A stretch of 9,543 nt of DNA from JABDKJ01 sp039028335. GTDB taxonomy: Bacteria; Bacteroidota; Bacteroidia; Flavobacteriales_D; JABDKJ01. The notes beneath the pieces were generated by a model, which searched no databases, was not told where the DNA came from, and saw only the letters and a list, made by a program, of their open reading frames with translations. Positions 1 through 7,261 of the stretch are shown piece after piece (position 1 is the stretch's first letter; every line of letters starts with the position of its first letter). The position numbers were made by a program, and so were the translations under genes. The stretch is from contig JBCCIF010000112.1 in NCBI GenBank assembly GCA_039028335.1, forward strand, positions 1 through 9,543, in the 5' to 3' direction.

Positions 1-196
1 AGCTGGAACAGAAGAATCCCCTGGCGAGACAATAATCTATGAAGGAACAAATTTGCTCATATCGCTAGTATTCTCTTGGAAATATCTATCCTTTGAACCT
101 TTTGCCATGGCTTCTATAGAACCCATTCCCCGATACGATTTAAATTTTCTTCCTTCATAGATTATTGTCTCGCCAGGGGATTCTTCTGTTCCAGCT
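1..196. repeat. 47-nt perfect inverted repeat (arms 1-47 and 150-196) at the window edge
   Basis: Bases 1-47 are the exact reverse complement of bases 150-196, with 102 bases between the arms. The match ends at base 48, where the right arm would require G and C is present. The right arm is ordinary guaB coding sequence (it encodes part of the AGTEESPGETIIYEGRK stretch). The left arm replaces what should be the guaB C-terminal coding sequence and brings in a stop codon after two bases of new frame. Such a fold-back at a sequence end is typical of amplification or assembly chimeras. A real inverted duplication is possible but would destroy a normally important gene. Whether the arms extend left of base 1 cannot be seen. 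Confidence 0.93.
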
Positions 197-1290
197 AACA
201 TTGAACCTACCATTACAGAACTTGCCCCTGCGGCAATCGCTTTTACGATATCACCTGAATATCGAATTCCTCCATCGGCAATTACAGGAATGTACTCTCC
301 TTTTAAGGCCTGAGAAACATTGTAAATCGCAGTTAGCTGAGGAACCCCCACACCTGCAATTACACGTGTTGTGCAAATTGAACCAGGACCAATTCCAACT
401 TTTACAGCATCGGCTCCGTTTTTCATTAGCGCTGTAGCCGCTTCAGCTGTAGCTATATTCCCCACGACAATGTCAAGGTCACTATACACCTTTCTTATTT
501 CTTTGAGGAGATCAATCACCCCTTTTGAATGACCATGAGCGGTATCAATGCAAATTGCATCTACTCCTGCCCTTTTCAACGCATCTGCTCTTTCGAGGGC
601 ATTTGCTGTGACACCAATACCTGCAGCTACGCGCAATCTCCCAAATGAATCTTTGCAAGAATTGGGATGCTCTTTAATTTTAATAATATCCTTATACGTG
701 ATGAGGCCAATCAATTTCATTTCCTCATTTACCACCGGTAATTTTTCGATTTTATGCTTCTGAAGTATTTGTTCCGCTTTTTTCAGATCAGTATCAGGTG
801 ATGCAGTAATCAAATTTTCACGCGTCATGATCGAAGAAATAGGCAATTCTAAATCGCTTTCGAAACGCAAATCTCTATTTGTGATGATCCCAACTAAAAT
901 GTTCTCTCCGTTAACTACTGGAATTCCTCCAATTTTATGCTCTTGCATCAACTTAAGCGCATCTCCCACTAGCGCACTCTCAGCAAGCGTCACAGGGTCC
1001 TGAATCATTCCACTTTCAGACCTCTTCACTTTTCGCACCTCAGCTGCCTGCTTTTCAATAGACATATTCTTATGCATAACACCTATTCCACCTTCTTGTG
1101 CCATGGCAATAGCCATAGAAGATTCGGTCACAGTATCCATTGCTGCGGATACGAGAGGAATATTTAATCGAATATTTCGAGTGAACTGACTTGCAGTCTC
1201 TACTTGGTTCGGAAGTATTTCTGAATATTGGGGGATGAGTAAGACATCGTCAAATGTGAGACCCTCACCTGCAAATTTATTCTGATCCAT
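37..1290 (-). CDS. guaB: IMP dehydrogenase, C-terminus lost at the inverted-repeat junction
   Basis: Converts IMP to XMP with NAD+, the first step of GMP synthesis in the cytoplasm. The ATG at 1290 gives the standard N-terminus (LTFDDVLLIPQYSE). Residues about 95-210 form two CBS domains inserted in the TIM barrel. Substrate and catalytic motifs are intact: IDTAHGH at 248-254, GPGSICTTR at 301-309 with catalytic Cys306, ADGGIRYSGD at 338-347, YRGMGS at 386-391, and the mobile-flap Arg402-Tyr403. The protein matches the family up to SKFVP (412-416), then reads one serine and a stop. Family members are about 490 residues long and continue with an EGIEG-type sequence, so roughly 75 residues are missing, including the tail that contributes to the monovalent cation site. 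The break coincides with the inverted repeat, so the gene is probably intact in the organism. It lies downstream of the T9SS protein gene with its own likely promoter. Confidence 0.97.
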   Translation of the reverse strand: MDQNKFAGEGLTFDDVLLIPQYSEILPNQVETASQFTRNIRLNIPLVSAAMDTVTESSMAIAMAQEGGIGVMHKNMSIEKQAAEVRKVKRSESGMIQDPVTLAESALVGDALKLMQEHKIGGIPVVNGENILVGIITNRDLRFESDLELPISSIMTRENLITASPDTDLKKAEQILQKHKIEKLPVVNEEMKLIGLITYKDIIKIKEHPNSCKDSFGRLRVAAGIGVTANALERADALKRAGVDAICIDTAHGHSKGVIDLLKEIRKVYSDLDIVVGNIATAEAATALMKNGADAVKVGIGPGSICTTRVIAGVGVPQLTAIYNVSQALKGEYIPVIADGGIRYSGDIVKAIAAGASSVMVGSMLAGTEESPGETIIYEGRKFKSYRGMGSIEAMAKGSKDRYFQENTSDMSKFVPS

Positions 1291-1320
1291 AAATTATTAT
1301 TGGGGCATTTTATTGACGCA

Positions 1321-1328
1321 CAAAAATA
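1321..1328 (-). promoter_or_regulatory. Candidate guaB promoter, Bacteroidota -7 element
   Basis: On the minus strand this reads TATTTTTG, a full match to the Bacteroidota consensus TAnnTTTG. It would start transcription near 1313, leaving a short AT-rich leader of about 20-25 bases before the guaB ATG at 1290. I see no clear TTTG at the -33 position. It lies in the 79-base gap after the stop of the upstream minus-strand gene. Confidence 0.5.
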
Positions 1329-1369
1329 CAAAAATGCACGGAATCTAAGGGATATAAAATGCTAAATAA

Positions 1370-3586
1370 TTATAAACCATTGATAAAGTAAACATCTCCT
1401 CTTTGTTCGAAAACAGTTCCATCACCTCCTTGGTATCTAATATAGTAGAAATAGACACCCTGAGGAACGGGCTCTCCAGAATACAATCCTTTCCAACCCA
1501 CATTGAAATCGGTGGATTCAAAAATCTCTTGTCCCCATCTATTATAGATCTGTAGAGAATAATTTTCGATGTTTAAAAATCCACCACTTGGTTTAAATTC
1601 TTCATTCACACCCCCCATGACGATCGCATTTGGAATCCAAAAAATGGGCTTTTGTGTTCCACAATCTTGATTAGAAAAACTGTTTTTAGCGAATCCAAAA
1701 GTATTTGGGCTTTCAATAGCTTCTACGTAATAACAAAATTCTCCTTGGATATCTATGAATTCACTCACATCATCTGTGTAGTCTGTTCGCCAAAACGGTA
1801 AAGACGCAATAAGATCTGTTGGTGATTCACCCCTGTTCCCTCGGTATATATTGTATCCCTGCACATCCCCATCCCAATTCACATATTTCGTCCACACCAA
1901 GTTGTTCTCACTTTCATTGGAATTGGCCACGACACGCAGGATAATATTCCTTGCATCAATAGAGTTTGAATAGGAAACATCACAGCTGTCAATTAATGAC
2001 ACCCTGTAGCGCAAAGCCGTATTTATGGGCGCGTTCAGATTATCGACAAAAGACACATCTGGTCCCATAAAAGGATCATACGTCACTGTGCCAATTGAAA
2101 AATAATCATTAAAACTAGGATCATATTTTTGAAAATCGTATTTCATTCCCTCTCCACCATTGTGATATGCTGTAATCTCAATAGCTCTATCATCGAGGAC
2201 AGTTACGCTTGAAACATATGCTATATCTGAGCGATCGGGGTATTCAATTTCAATGCACGCTGAATTTGTAAAAGAATCTTTCTGGTTTCCATTCGAAATG
2301 GCCTTGACCAAAAAACAATATTGAGAATCGATGTTCAAATTGGCTATTGAGAATTCGTTACCATTTGGCCCTCTGGTTCCCACCAATAAGTAATCAGAAC
2401 CGTTCTCACTTGCGAGAATTTCATAGCCCAGAACGCCTTCATCCCAATGAACATAGGGATTCCACGTTAAAGTCACTCTGCGCTCGCAACGATCCAATTC
2501 GGACTGCAGAAACATGGTTCCAGCCATGAAATTAGTTGGATTTGGAATAGCACCTGTATTTCCAAAAGTATTGCCAGAATGAATGCAACTATCGCGCGGA
2601 ATAACAATAAAGAACTCTATTTCCTCATTTGCATTAGAATTCAAATGCTCAAATGAAAGTTCATTTGGGTCAGTTGTATTTCCTAAAGTTGCAATCGGTA
2701 TAGTATCCAATCCATTGATTGCAATCTCTTGTATCATATAATTCTGTATGTCCCCTTCTGGACTTGCGTACCAGCAGACTACAGCGTTGTTTGTTGCAGT
2801 ATCAACACTAACGGTTTCAATCTGCGGCAAACTAGGCGGATTGACATCTTGATATTTTCCACTTCTTACAAATGAAGTAGAAACACATCCTGTCGGATGC
2901 GGCACTTGAATTCTGTAGTATACCAATACAGAGTCATTGTCTCCGTGGCAAACATTGATTAACTCTGAATGACTTTCATTCCCAAATCCAGTTGTATCTG
3001 TTTCATTCCATCCTATTCCGTAATCCTGTTGAATGGAATAATAACCATCAGCTGTATCGATTGCACTTTCGGAATAAAGCGGATTCCAATTCATCTCGGC
3101 CAATGGCGCAATGAATGCTTGCCCATTTAAATTCAAAAATATCGATGATAGGGTGTCTGAATGAACAGAAAATTCACCTGCAGTGTTCACAGAGCGCATG
3201 AAATAATAAATCGGGCCATTATCCGCTGTGCCAATTGCATGATTGAAAAATTCTGTATTGTAATCTGCAATAATCTCAAAACTTACAAAATTTGTATTCG
3301 TTATCGAAAAGACGAGTTCATAATGAGAGAAATTTGACGGTTCGACTTCTGGCTTTGTCCAAAATATATTGACATCATCATTGATCACATCAAGACAATT
3401 CAATTTAGGCGGTAACAATTCTTGTGAAAGAATTACACTTGGACTAAAGAATAAAATGCACACTATGTAAAACCAAATCCTTTTCAGCTCAATGGGGGAT
3501 TTATGACTGCAAATTAATACTAAATTGAACGTATTTGTATGATTACTGTTGCTCTTTATTACCAAAAAATACCATATAATATACAA
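1370..3586 (-). CDS. Secreted fibronectin-III-like protein with T9SS type B (gliding motility) C-terminal domain
   Basis: Large exported protein, probably surface-attached or released through the type IX secretion system; its ligand is unknown. A hydrophobic signal peptide lies at about 36-55 (KRIWFYIVCILFFSPSVILS). Beta-rich fibronectin-III-like segments follow, clearest near 58-150, 250-330, 366-448 and 555-626; two share an L.W..YV.WD..V.GY.I pattern (373-390 and 563-580). Residues about 648-738 are the CHU_C / type B sorting domain, with IYNRWGQEIFES (680-691), GWKG (697-700) and a closing beta strand. The usual PNAFTPNGDGxND lead-in is shortened to IPNAIVMGGVNEEFKP. The ATG at 3586 puts about 34 unlikely residues before the signal peptide, and no in-frame ATG, GTG or TTG lies closer than the TTG at codon 8. 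A rarer start (ATT at 3493 or CTG at 3487) is therefore plausible. The family call is firm; substrate and role are unknown. Confidence 0.87.
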   Translation of the reverse strand: MYIIWYFLVIKSNSNHTNTFNLVLICSHKSPIELKRIWFYIVCILFFSPSVILSQELLPPKLNCLDVINDDVNIFWTKPEVEPSNFSHYELVFSITNTNFVSFEIIADYNTEFFNHAIGTADNGPIYYFMRSVNTAGEFSVHSDTLSSIFLNLNGQAFIAPLAEMNWNPLYSESAIDTADGYYSIQQDYGIGWNETDTTGFGNESHSELINVCHGDNDSVLVYYRIQVPHPTGCVSTSFVRSGKYQDVNPPSLPQIETVSVDTATNNAVVCWYASPEGDIQNYMIQEIAINGLDTIPIATLGNTTDPNELSFEHLNSNANEEIEFFIVIPRDSCIHSGNTFGNTGAIPNPTNFMAGTMFLQSELDRCERRVTLTWNPYVHWDEGVLGYEILASENGSDYLLVGTRGPNGNEFSIANLNIDSQYCFLVKAISNGNQKDSFTNSACIEIEYPDRSDIAYVSSVTVLDDRAIEITAYHNGGEGMKYDFQKYDPSFNDYFSIGTVTYDPFMGPDVSFVDNLNAPINTALRYRVSLIDSCDVSYSNSIDARNIILRVVANSNESENNLVWTKYVNWDGDVQGYNIYRGNRGESPTDLIASLPFWRTDYTDDVSEFIDIQGEFCYYVEAIESPNTFGFAKNSFSNQDCGTQKPIFWIPNAIVMGGVNEEFKPSGGFLNIENYSLQIYNRWGQEIFESTDFNVGWKGLYSGEPVPQGVYFYYIRYQGGDGTVFEQRGDVYFINGL

Positions 3587-3643
3587 TCTAGCTTTCCATG
3601 GCCCTCAGTAAAAAAAGGATATAATTCTATCAAGACAATCGCA

Positions 3644-3672
3644 TTTGGTCATGGATAGCATAAATATCTTGG
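3644..3672 (+). promoter_or_regulatory. Candidate promoter for the nucleotide-sugar dehydratase gene
   Basis: TTTG at 3644-3647 is followed after 17 bases by TATCTTGG at 3665-3672. This resembles the Bacteroidota -33 TTTG / -7 TAnnTTTG pair, with one mismatch in the -7 element. Transcription would start at about 3679. That would leave the GTG at 3681 almost leaderless and favours the TTG at 3708 as the translation start. It lies in the divergent region between the T9SS protein gene and the dehydratase gene. Confidence 0.35.
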
Positions 3673-3680
3673 TCTAAATC

Positions 3681-5579
3681 GTGATTTTCGTTTTCTTCGC
3701 AATTCTTTTGAATCTCATAGAAAAATCCAATAGCGCGCCTCGATGGTTGATTTTTGCCTTTGATCTTTTTTTGTGCAGTTTGTCCTTATTCATGGCCTAT
3801 CAATTGCGATTTGATTTTGACATTCCTGATATAGAAATTCCTATCCTCTTAAAGTCTTTCCCGCTGTTCATAGTCATCAGGGGAATAAGTTTTTTAATAG
3901 CGAAGGTCTACGCAGGCATTATTCGGTATACGGGTGCAGAAGATGCTTTACGAATTTTTGCAACCTTGATATCTGGTTCCGCTGCTATCTTTGTTTTAGG
4001 CTTGCTAAAACATGAATTATTCGGGGGAGCTTATTTTTTTCCGATCACAATACTCGCTATTGAATTCCTGATTAGTTGTCTCGGTCTAATCGCTTATCGG
4101 ATTTCAATTAAAAAAATATACGAAGAAGCCACCAAGCCTAATGTAAAAAAAGGAAAGACCATAGTGTATGGAGCAGGTGAAGCCGGCTTGATTACAAAAA
4201 GAACACTTGATCGGGATGTCTCAAGTAAAATGCAAGTACTCGCTTTCGTTGATGACGACCCGAAAAAAAAAGGAAAACGGGTAGAAGGCGTGCCCGTAAT
4301 TCACAGTTCAAATCTATCGGCATACTTGCAAAAGAATGATATTGAACAAATCATATTAGCTATTCAAAATCCAAAGCTTCAGAACAAGAAAAAAGTAATT
4401 GACATTGCACTGGCGGAAGGTCTAGAAATCTTGAACGTACCACCTGTGAAAAAATGGATAAAGGGTGATTTGAGTTTCAAGCAATTAAAACCCATTCGTA
4501 TCGAAGATTTATTGGAGAGAAAAGAAATCCAGCTTAATTCGCCCAAGATCCGAGAGATGCTTGAGGGCAAGCGAATTCTAGTAACGGGTGCAGCAGGCTC
4601 GATTGGATCTGGCCTTACTAAGGAAATCCTTCAGTACAACCCCGCGCAACTTGTGCTTCTCGACCAGGCCGAATCACCTTTATACGAATTGGGATTGACG
4701 GTTAAAGAAATGGTGCACGATTGTCATATCGAAAGTGTGATTGGTGACGTTAGAAACGCAGAAAGATTGAACAATGTCTTCACCACATTTAGACCTCAAA
4801 TCGTCTTTCATTCGGCAGCATATAAGCATGTCCCTCTCATGGAAGAAAACCCTTCTGAAGCTGTTTTCACCAATGTTTTGGGATCAAAACACATGGCCGA
4901 TATTTCAAATGAGTATAATGTAGAAAGCTTCATTTTAATTTCGACTGATAAAGCCGTTAACCCTTCGAATGTCATGGGTGCCTCGAAGCGTCTGGCCGAA
5001 ATGTATTGTCAATCGCTTAATGCTCACTCCTCTACTAAATTCATCACTACGCGTTTTGGAAATGTGCTTGGTTCAAATGGATCCGTGATCCCAATTTTTA
5101 AAAAGCAAATAGAAAATGGTGGCCCTGTAAAAATCACACATAAGGAGATCAATCGATTTTTTATGACAATCCCTGAAGCATGTCAGTTGGTGCTCGAAGC
5201 AGCTTCTTTTGGTGAAGGTGGAGAGATTTATCTGTTTGATATGGGACAACCCGTTAAAATTCTAGATCTTGCTAAAAATATGATTCGGCTTTCTGGTTTG
5301 GAACCGGAAAAGGACATTGAAATTGAATTCATTGGACTGAGACCGGGTGAAAAAATATACGAAGAACTGCTGGCTAACGAGGAAAACAGTTTACCGACTC
5401 ATCATGAAAAAATAGTTGTTGGAAAAGTTCGCTCCTACCCATTTGAAGAAATTCAAAAAAATATTCAAGCGCTCATCGCTCTGTTTCAAGGACAAGACAA
5501 CGAATCCATCGTCCAAAAAATGAAAGAATTGGTCCCCGAATTTAAGAGCAATAATTCTCCTTTTGAGAAATTCGATTAA
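3681..5579 (+). CDS. Membrane-bound nucleoside-diphosphate-sugar 4,6-dehydratase (WbpM/PglF/CapD family)
   Basis: Likely converts UDP-GlcNAc or a similar nucleotide sugar to the 4-keto-6-deoxy form, an early step toward modified sugars for LPS, capsule or protein glycans. About four membrane helices at 22-42, 60-80, 92-110 and 119-141 anchor it in the inner membrane. A first Rossmann domain carries GAGEAG (164-169). The catalytic short-chain dehydrogenase domain carries TGAAGSIG (302-309, NAD binding), LLDQAE (326-331), GDVRN (355-359), STDKAVNPSN (421-430) and MGASK (432-436). The last is the Met-xxx-Lys that replaces Tyr-xxx-Lys in this family. RFGNVLGSNGSV (458-469) and GLRPGEK (552-558) are also typical. 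The 632-residue length is normal. An in-frame TAA at 3675 limits the start to GTG 3681 or TTG 3708; TTG gives MNLIEKSNSAPRW, close to family N-termini. The exact sugar substrate cannot be read from sequence. Confidence 0.94.
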   Translation: MIFVFFAILLNLIEKSNSAPRWLIFAFDLFLCSLSLFMAYQLRFDFDIPDIEIPILLKSFPLFIVIRGISFLIAKVYAGIIRYTGAEDALRIFATLISGSAAIFVLGLLKHELFGGAYFFPITILAIEFLISCLGLIAYRISIKKIYEEATKPNVKKGKTIVYGAGEAGLITKRTLDRDVSSKMQVLAFVDDDPKKKGKRVEGVPVIHSSNLSAYLQKNDIEQIILAIQNPKLQNKKKVIDIALAEGLEILNVPPVKKWIKGDLSFKQLKPIRIEDLLERKEIQLNSPKIREMLEGKRILVTGAAGSIGSGLTKEILQYNPAQLVLLDQAESPLYELGLTVKEMVHDCHIESVIGDVRNAERLNNVFTTFRPQIVFHSAAYKHVPLMEENPSEAVFTNVLGSKHMADISNEYNVESFILISTDKAVNPSNVMGASKRLAEMYCQSLNAHSSTKFITTRFGNVLGSNGSVIPIFKKQIENGGPVKITHKEINRFFMTIPEACQLVLEAASFGEGGEIYLFDMGQPVKILDLAKNMIRLSGLEPEKDIEIEFIGLRPGEKIYEELLANEENSLPTHHEKIVVGKVRSYPFEEIQKNIQALIALFQGQDNESIVQKMKELVPEFKSNNSPFEKFD

Positions 5580-5662
5580 CAATCATAAGGAACTCATGTA
5601 TTTTAACAATATTCTGTTTAGAAGAGCTCATATGAAAGTGTCATAGAAGCCCTTCATTCATC

Positions 5663-5670
5663 TAGATTTG
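5663..5670 (+). promoter_or_regulatory. Likely promoter -7 element for the SPOR protein pair
   Basis: TAGATTTG matches TAnnTTTG in full. It predicts transcription starting near 5677, about 22 bases before the ATG at 5699, the same geometry as the candidate guaB promoter. This argues that the in-frame TTG at 5672 is not the start codon. I see no good TTTG at -33. Confidence 0.55.
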
Positions 5671-5685
5671 TTTGAGAACTCAAAC
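5670..5685. promoter_or_regulatory. Operator-like dyad over the predicted transcription start
   Basis: GTTTGAGAACTCAAAC consists of two perfect 7-base inverted arms around a central AA. It begins at the last base of the -7 element and covers the predicted start point. The central gap is too short for a good RNA hairpin with all seven pairs, so a dimeric DNA-binding protein is the more natural reading. No regulator is encoded in the window. Confidence 0.35.
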
Positions 5686-5698
5686 TACACATCTAAAG

Positions 5699-7228
5699 AT
5701 GATCAAATCAATCCTCCTTTTTTCATTTGTCAATACCTTCGCTTTCTTCACTTTCTTCCAGGACAACACCGTCAATGTCGAACAAGTTGTTCCGCTTACA
5801 TTGGCAGAAGGTGAATCGCAAGAAGTAAAAGTCATCTTCGAAAAAAATGCAATCACCGGTTTTGCTAAATATGAAGTTGAAGTAGATCCAGGTCTCGAAA
5901 TAACAGCAGGTGATATCGGTTCTGCATCATTTACTTTTGAACAAGGCATAGCAAAATTTATCTGGTTCACTCTTCCTGAGGATAATTCGTTTAGCATTTC
6001 CTATTTCCTAAAAAACATGGATGGTGAAATTGGGAATATCAAGAAATTGAACGCGCAGTTCTCGTATCTAGAGGACAACGCCAAAAAAATATTCAACTGT
6101 CCAGAACAACGCATAACAATTGAACAATATCCGAATGACTCATTGGTTGCAATAGACGAAATTGTCATTGATGAGAGCATTGACGATAGCGAGGAAATTA
6201 GCTTGAGCCCTGAAGAGCGCATTGAGGCAATTAAGTCGCATGTGGTTCGCATCGATCGAGAATTCCAACGAATTGAAAATGGCTTGTACAGAATGAGAAT
6301 AAAAATAGACAAAGGACCAATTGTTGGTTTTGCGAAGTTAGAAGAAGTTGTGCCAGATGGATTTGACTATATCGAGGAAGAAACAAATGGAGCTATTTTC
6401 ACAAAGGTCAAAGGAAAAGCAAAGTTTGTCTGGTTCGATGTGCCTGAAAAGAATATAGTAGAAATATCTTACAATTTGAAGGCAGAAGAAGCCAATGTTG
6501 TTGGGCTTCACAATATCACAGGTGAATTCACCTATTTAATTGATGATCAGGATGTAAAAAGCCAGTCCATCCCCGCTTTTTTTCAAGTTAATTCTATGGA
6601 TTTAGAAAACGCTATTGAAAATGATGCAATTGGAAGTGATCAAGAAGAAGTTATTGTTGAAAATGAAGTCTGGAAGGAAGAAACGCTTAACCCCGGTGCT
6701 TTAAATACATCCTCATCAGATGAAGAAATTACCGAAGAGATAGCCGATCAATTAATCGAACAAGCTGAAGGGACTGGAATTAGTGGTATGGAAGATGAAT
6801 CTATCAAAAAGACTTCGGCTCAAGGCACGCGCATTTTAGACTATTCGGAAGGGATTGATATGACAGAAGGCAATGCAGGCAAGGCTTCTAATCAAAACGA
6901 AGAATTGAACGAAGAAATTCGAATGCTCAGTGATGCAGATGAAGGCATTTCATATCGGGTGCAAATTTGCGCGACAAGAAAATTAGCCGACAGAGGGTAT
7001 TTTAAAAAGAACAAGAAATTCATTCCAGATGTTACCATAGAAAATCACCAAGGTTGGTACAAATACACAACAGGCAATCATGACATTTATCAATCTGCTA
7101 GAAATAGCCGAGAAGAAATAAATGGCAGTTACGATTTTGATGGACCTTTCGTAGCCGCATATAATGATGGTGAACGAATTTCTGTACAAGAAGCGCTCAT
7201 GATTTCGAATCAGCAATGGTTTAAATAA
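5699..7228 (+). CDS. Exported protein with duplicated unrecognised module and C-terminal SPOR-like domain
   Basis: Function unknown; probably periplasmic or envelope-associated. From the ATG at 5699 the protein has 509 residues and begins with a signal peptide (about 1-20, hydrophobic, ending FTFFQ). Two related modules follow at about 43-125 and 199-282. They share GFAK, PxG or PDG, GxAKFxWF, PExN, ISYxLK and a final FxYL. By eye there are about 26 identities in 63 ungapped columns, so this is an internal duplication of a beta-rich domain that I cannot name. A long acidic, probably disordered linker runs from about 300 to 415. Residues about 419-500 form a SPOR-like domain (YRVQICAT at the start, DGERISVQEA at the end), with Cys at the position of Gly in the usual VQIGA. 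The neighbouring barrel gene starts 33 bases downstream and carries the same domain type, so the two are probably co-transcribed and act together. Confidence 0.88.
   Translation: MIKSILLFSFVNTFAFFTFFQDNTVNVEQVVPLTLAEGESQEVKVIFEKNAITGFAKYEVEVDPGLEITAGDIGSASFTFEQGIAKFIWFTLPEDNSFSISYFLKNMDGEIGNIKKLNAQFSYLEDNAKKIFNCPEQRITIEQYPNDSLVAIDEIVIDESIDDSEEISLSPEERIEAIKSHVVRIDREFQRIENGLYRMRIKIDKGPIVGFAKLEEVVPDGFDYIEEETNGAIFTKVKGKAKFVWFDVPEKNIVEISYNLKAEEANVVGLHNITGEFTYLIDDQDVKSQSIPAFFQVNSMDLENAIENDAIGSDQEEVIVENEVWKEETLNPGALNTSSSDEEITEEIADQLIEQAEGTGISGMEDESIKKTSAQGTRILDYSEGIDMTEGNAGKASNQNEELNEEIRMLSDADEGISYRVQICATRKLADRGYFKKNKKFIPDVTIENHQGWYKYTTGNHDIYQSARNSREEINGSYDFDGPFVAAYNDGERISVQEALMISNQQWFK
5825..6481 (+). 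repeat. Internal protein duplication: two GFAK/WF modules
   Basis: The core of copy A covers codons 43-105 (5825-6013) and that of copy B codons 199-261 (6293-6481). They align without gaps over about 63 residues, sharing GFAK, FT, G.AKF.WF, PE.N and ISY.LK. The separating segment (about 126-198) is variable and acidic. The DNA copies have diverged well beyond simple repeat level, so the duplication is old. Confidence 0.8.
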
Positions 7229-7240
7229 AAAATTTAAATT

Positions 7241-7257
7241 AGCCTTTGAAAAAGGCT
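7241..7257 (+). promoter_or_regulatory. Intergenic hairpin just upstream of the barrel protein start codon
   Basis: AGCCTTT-GAA-AAAGGCT forms a 7-base-pair stem with a three-base loop, ending four bases before the ATG at 7262. No U-tract follows, so it is a poor intrinsic terminator. AAGGCT occurs again at 7267-7272, just inside the gene, and could pair with the same left arm and place the start codon in the loop. A role in translation or in differential expression of the two genes is possible. TAGCCTTTG, overlapping its left arm, is also close to a -7 element but has one extra base. Confidence 0.4.
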
Positions 7258-7261
7258 TAAA

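Noticed and set aside
165..763. Plus-strand open frames opposite guaB
   Set aside because: guaB is unmistakable on the other strand and these translations resemble nothing known.
5631..5645. Inverted repeat TATGA-AAGTG-TCATA after the dehydratase gene as a terminator
   Set aside because: Only five AT-rich pairs and no following T-run.
5596..5646. 16-codon frame with an AAGGAA sequence just upstream, between the dehydratase and the duplicated-module gene
   Set aside because: Too short to support, ends before the promoter of the next gene, and Shine-Dalgarno matches carry little weight in this group.
5680..6312. Minus-strand open frames of about 100 codons opposite the duplicated-module gene
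   Set aside because: Low-complexity Ser/Ile/Met-rich translations opposite a gene with a clear internal protein repeat; shadow frames.
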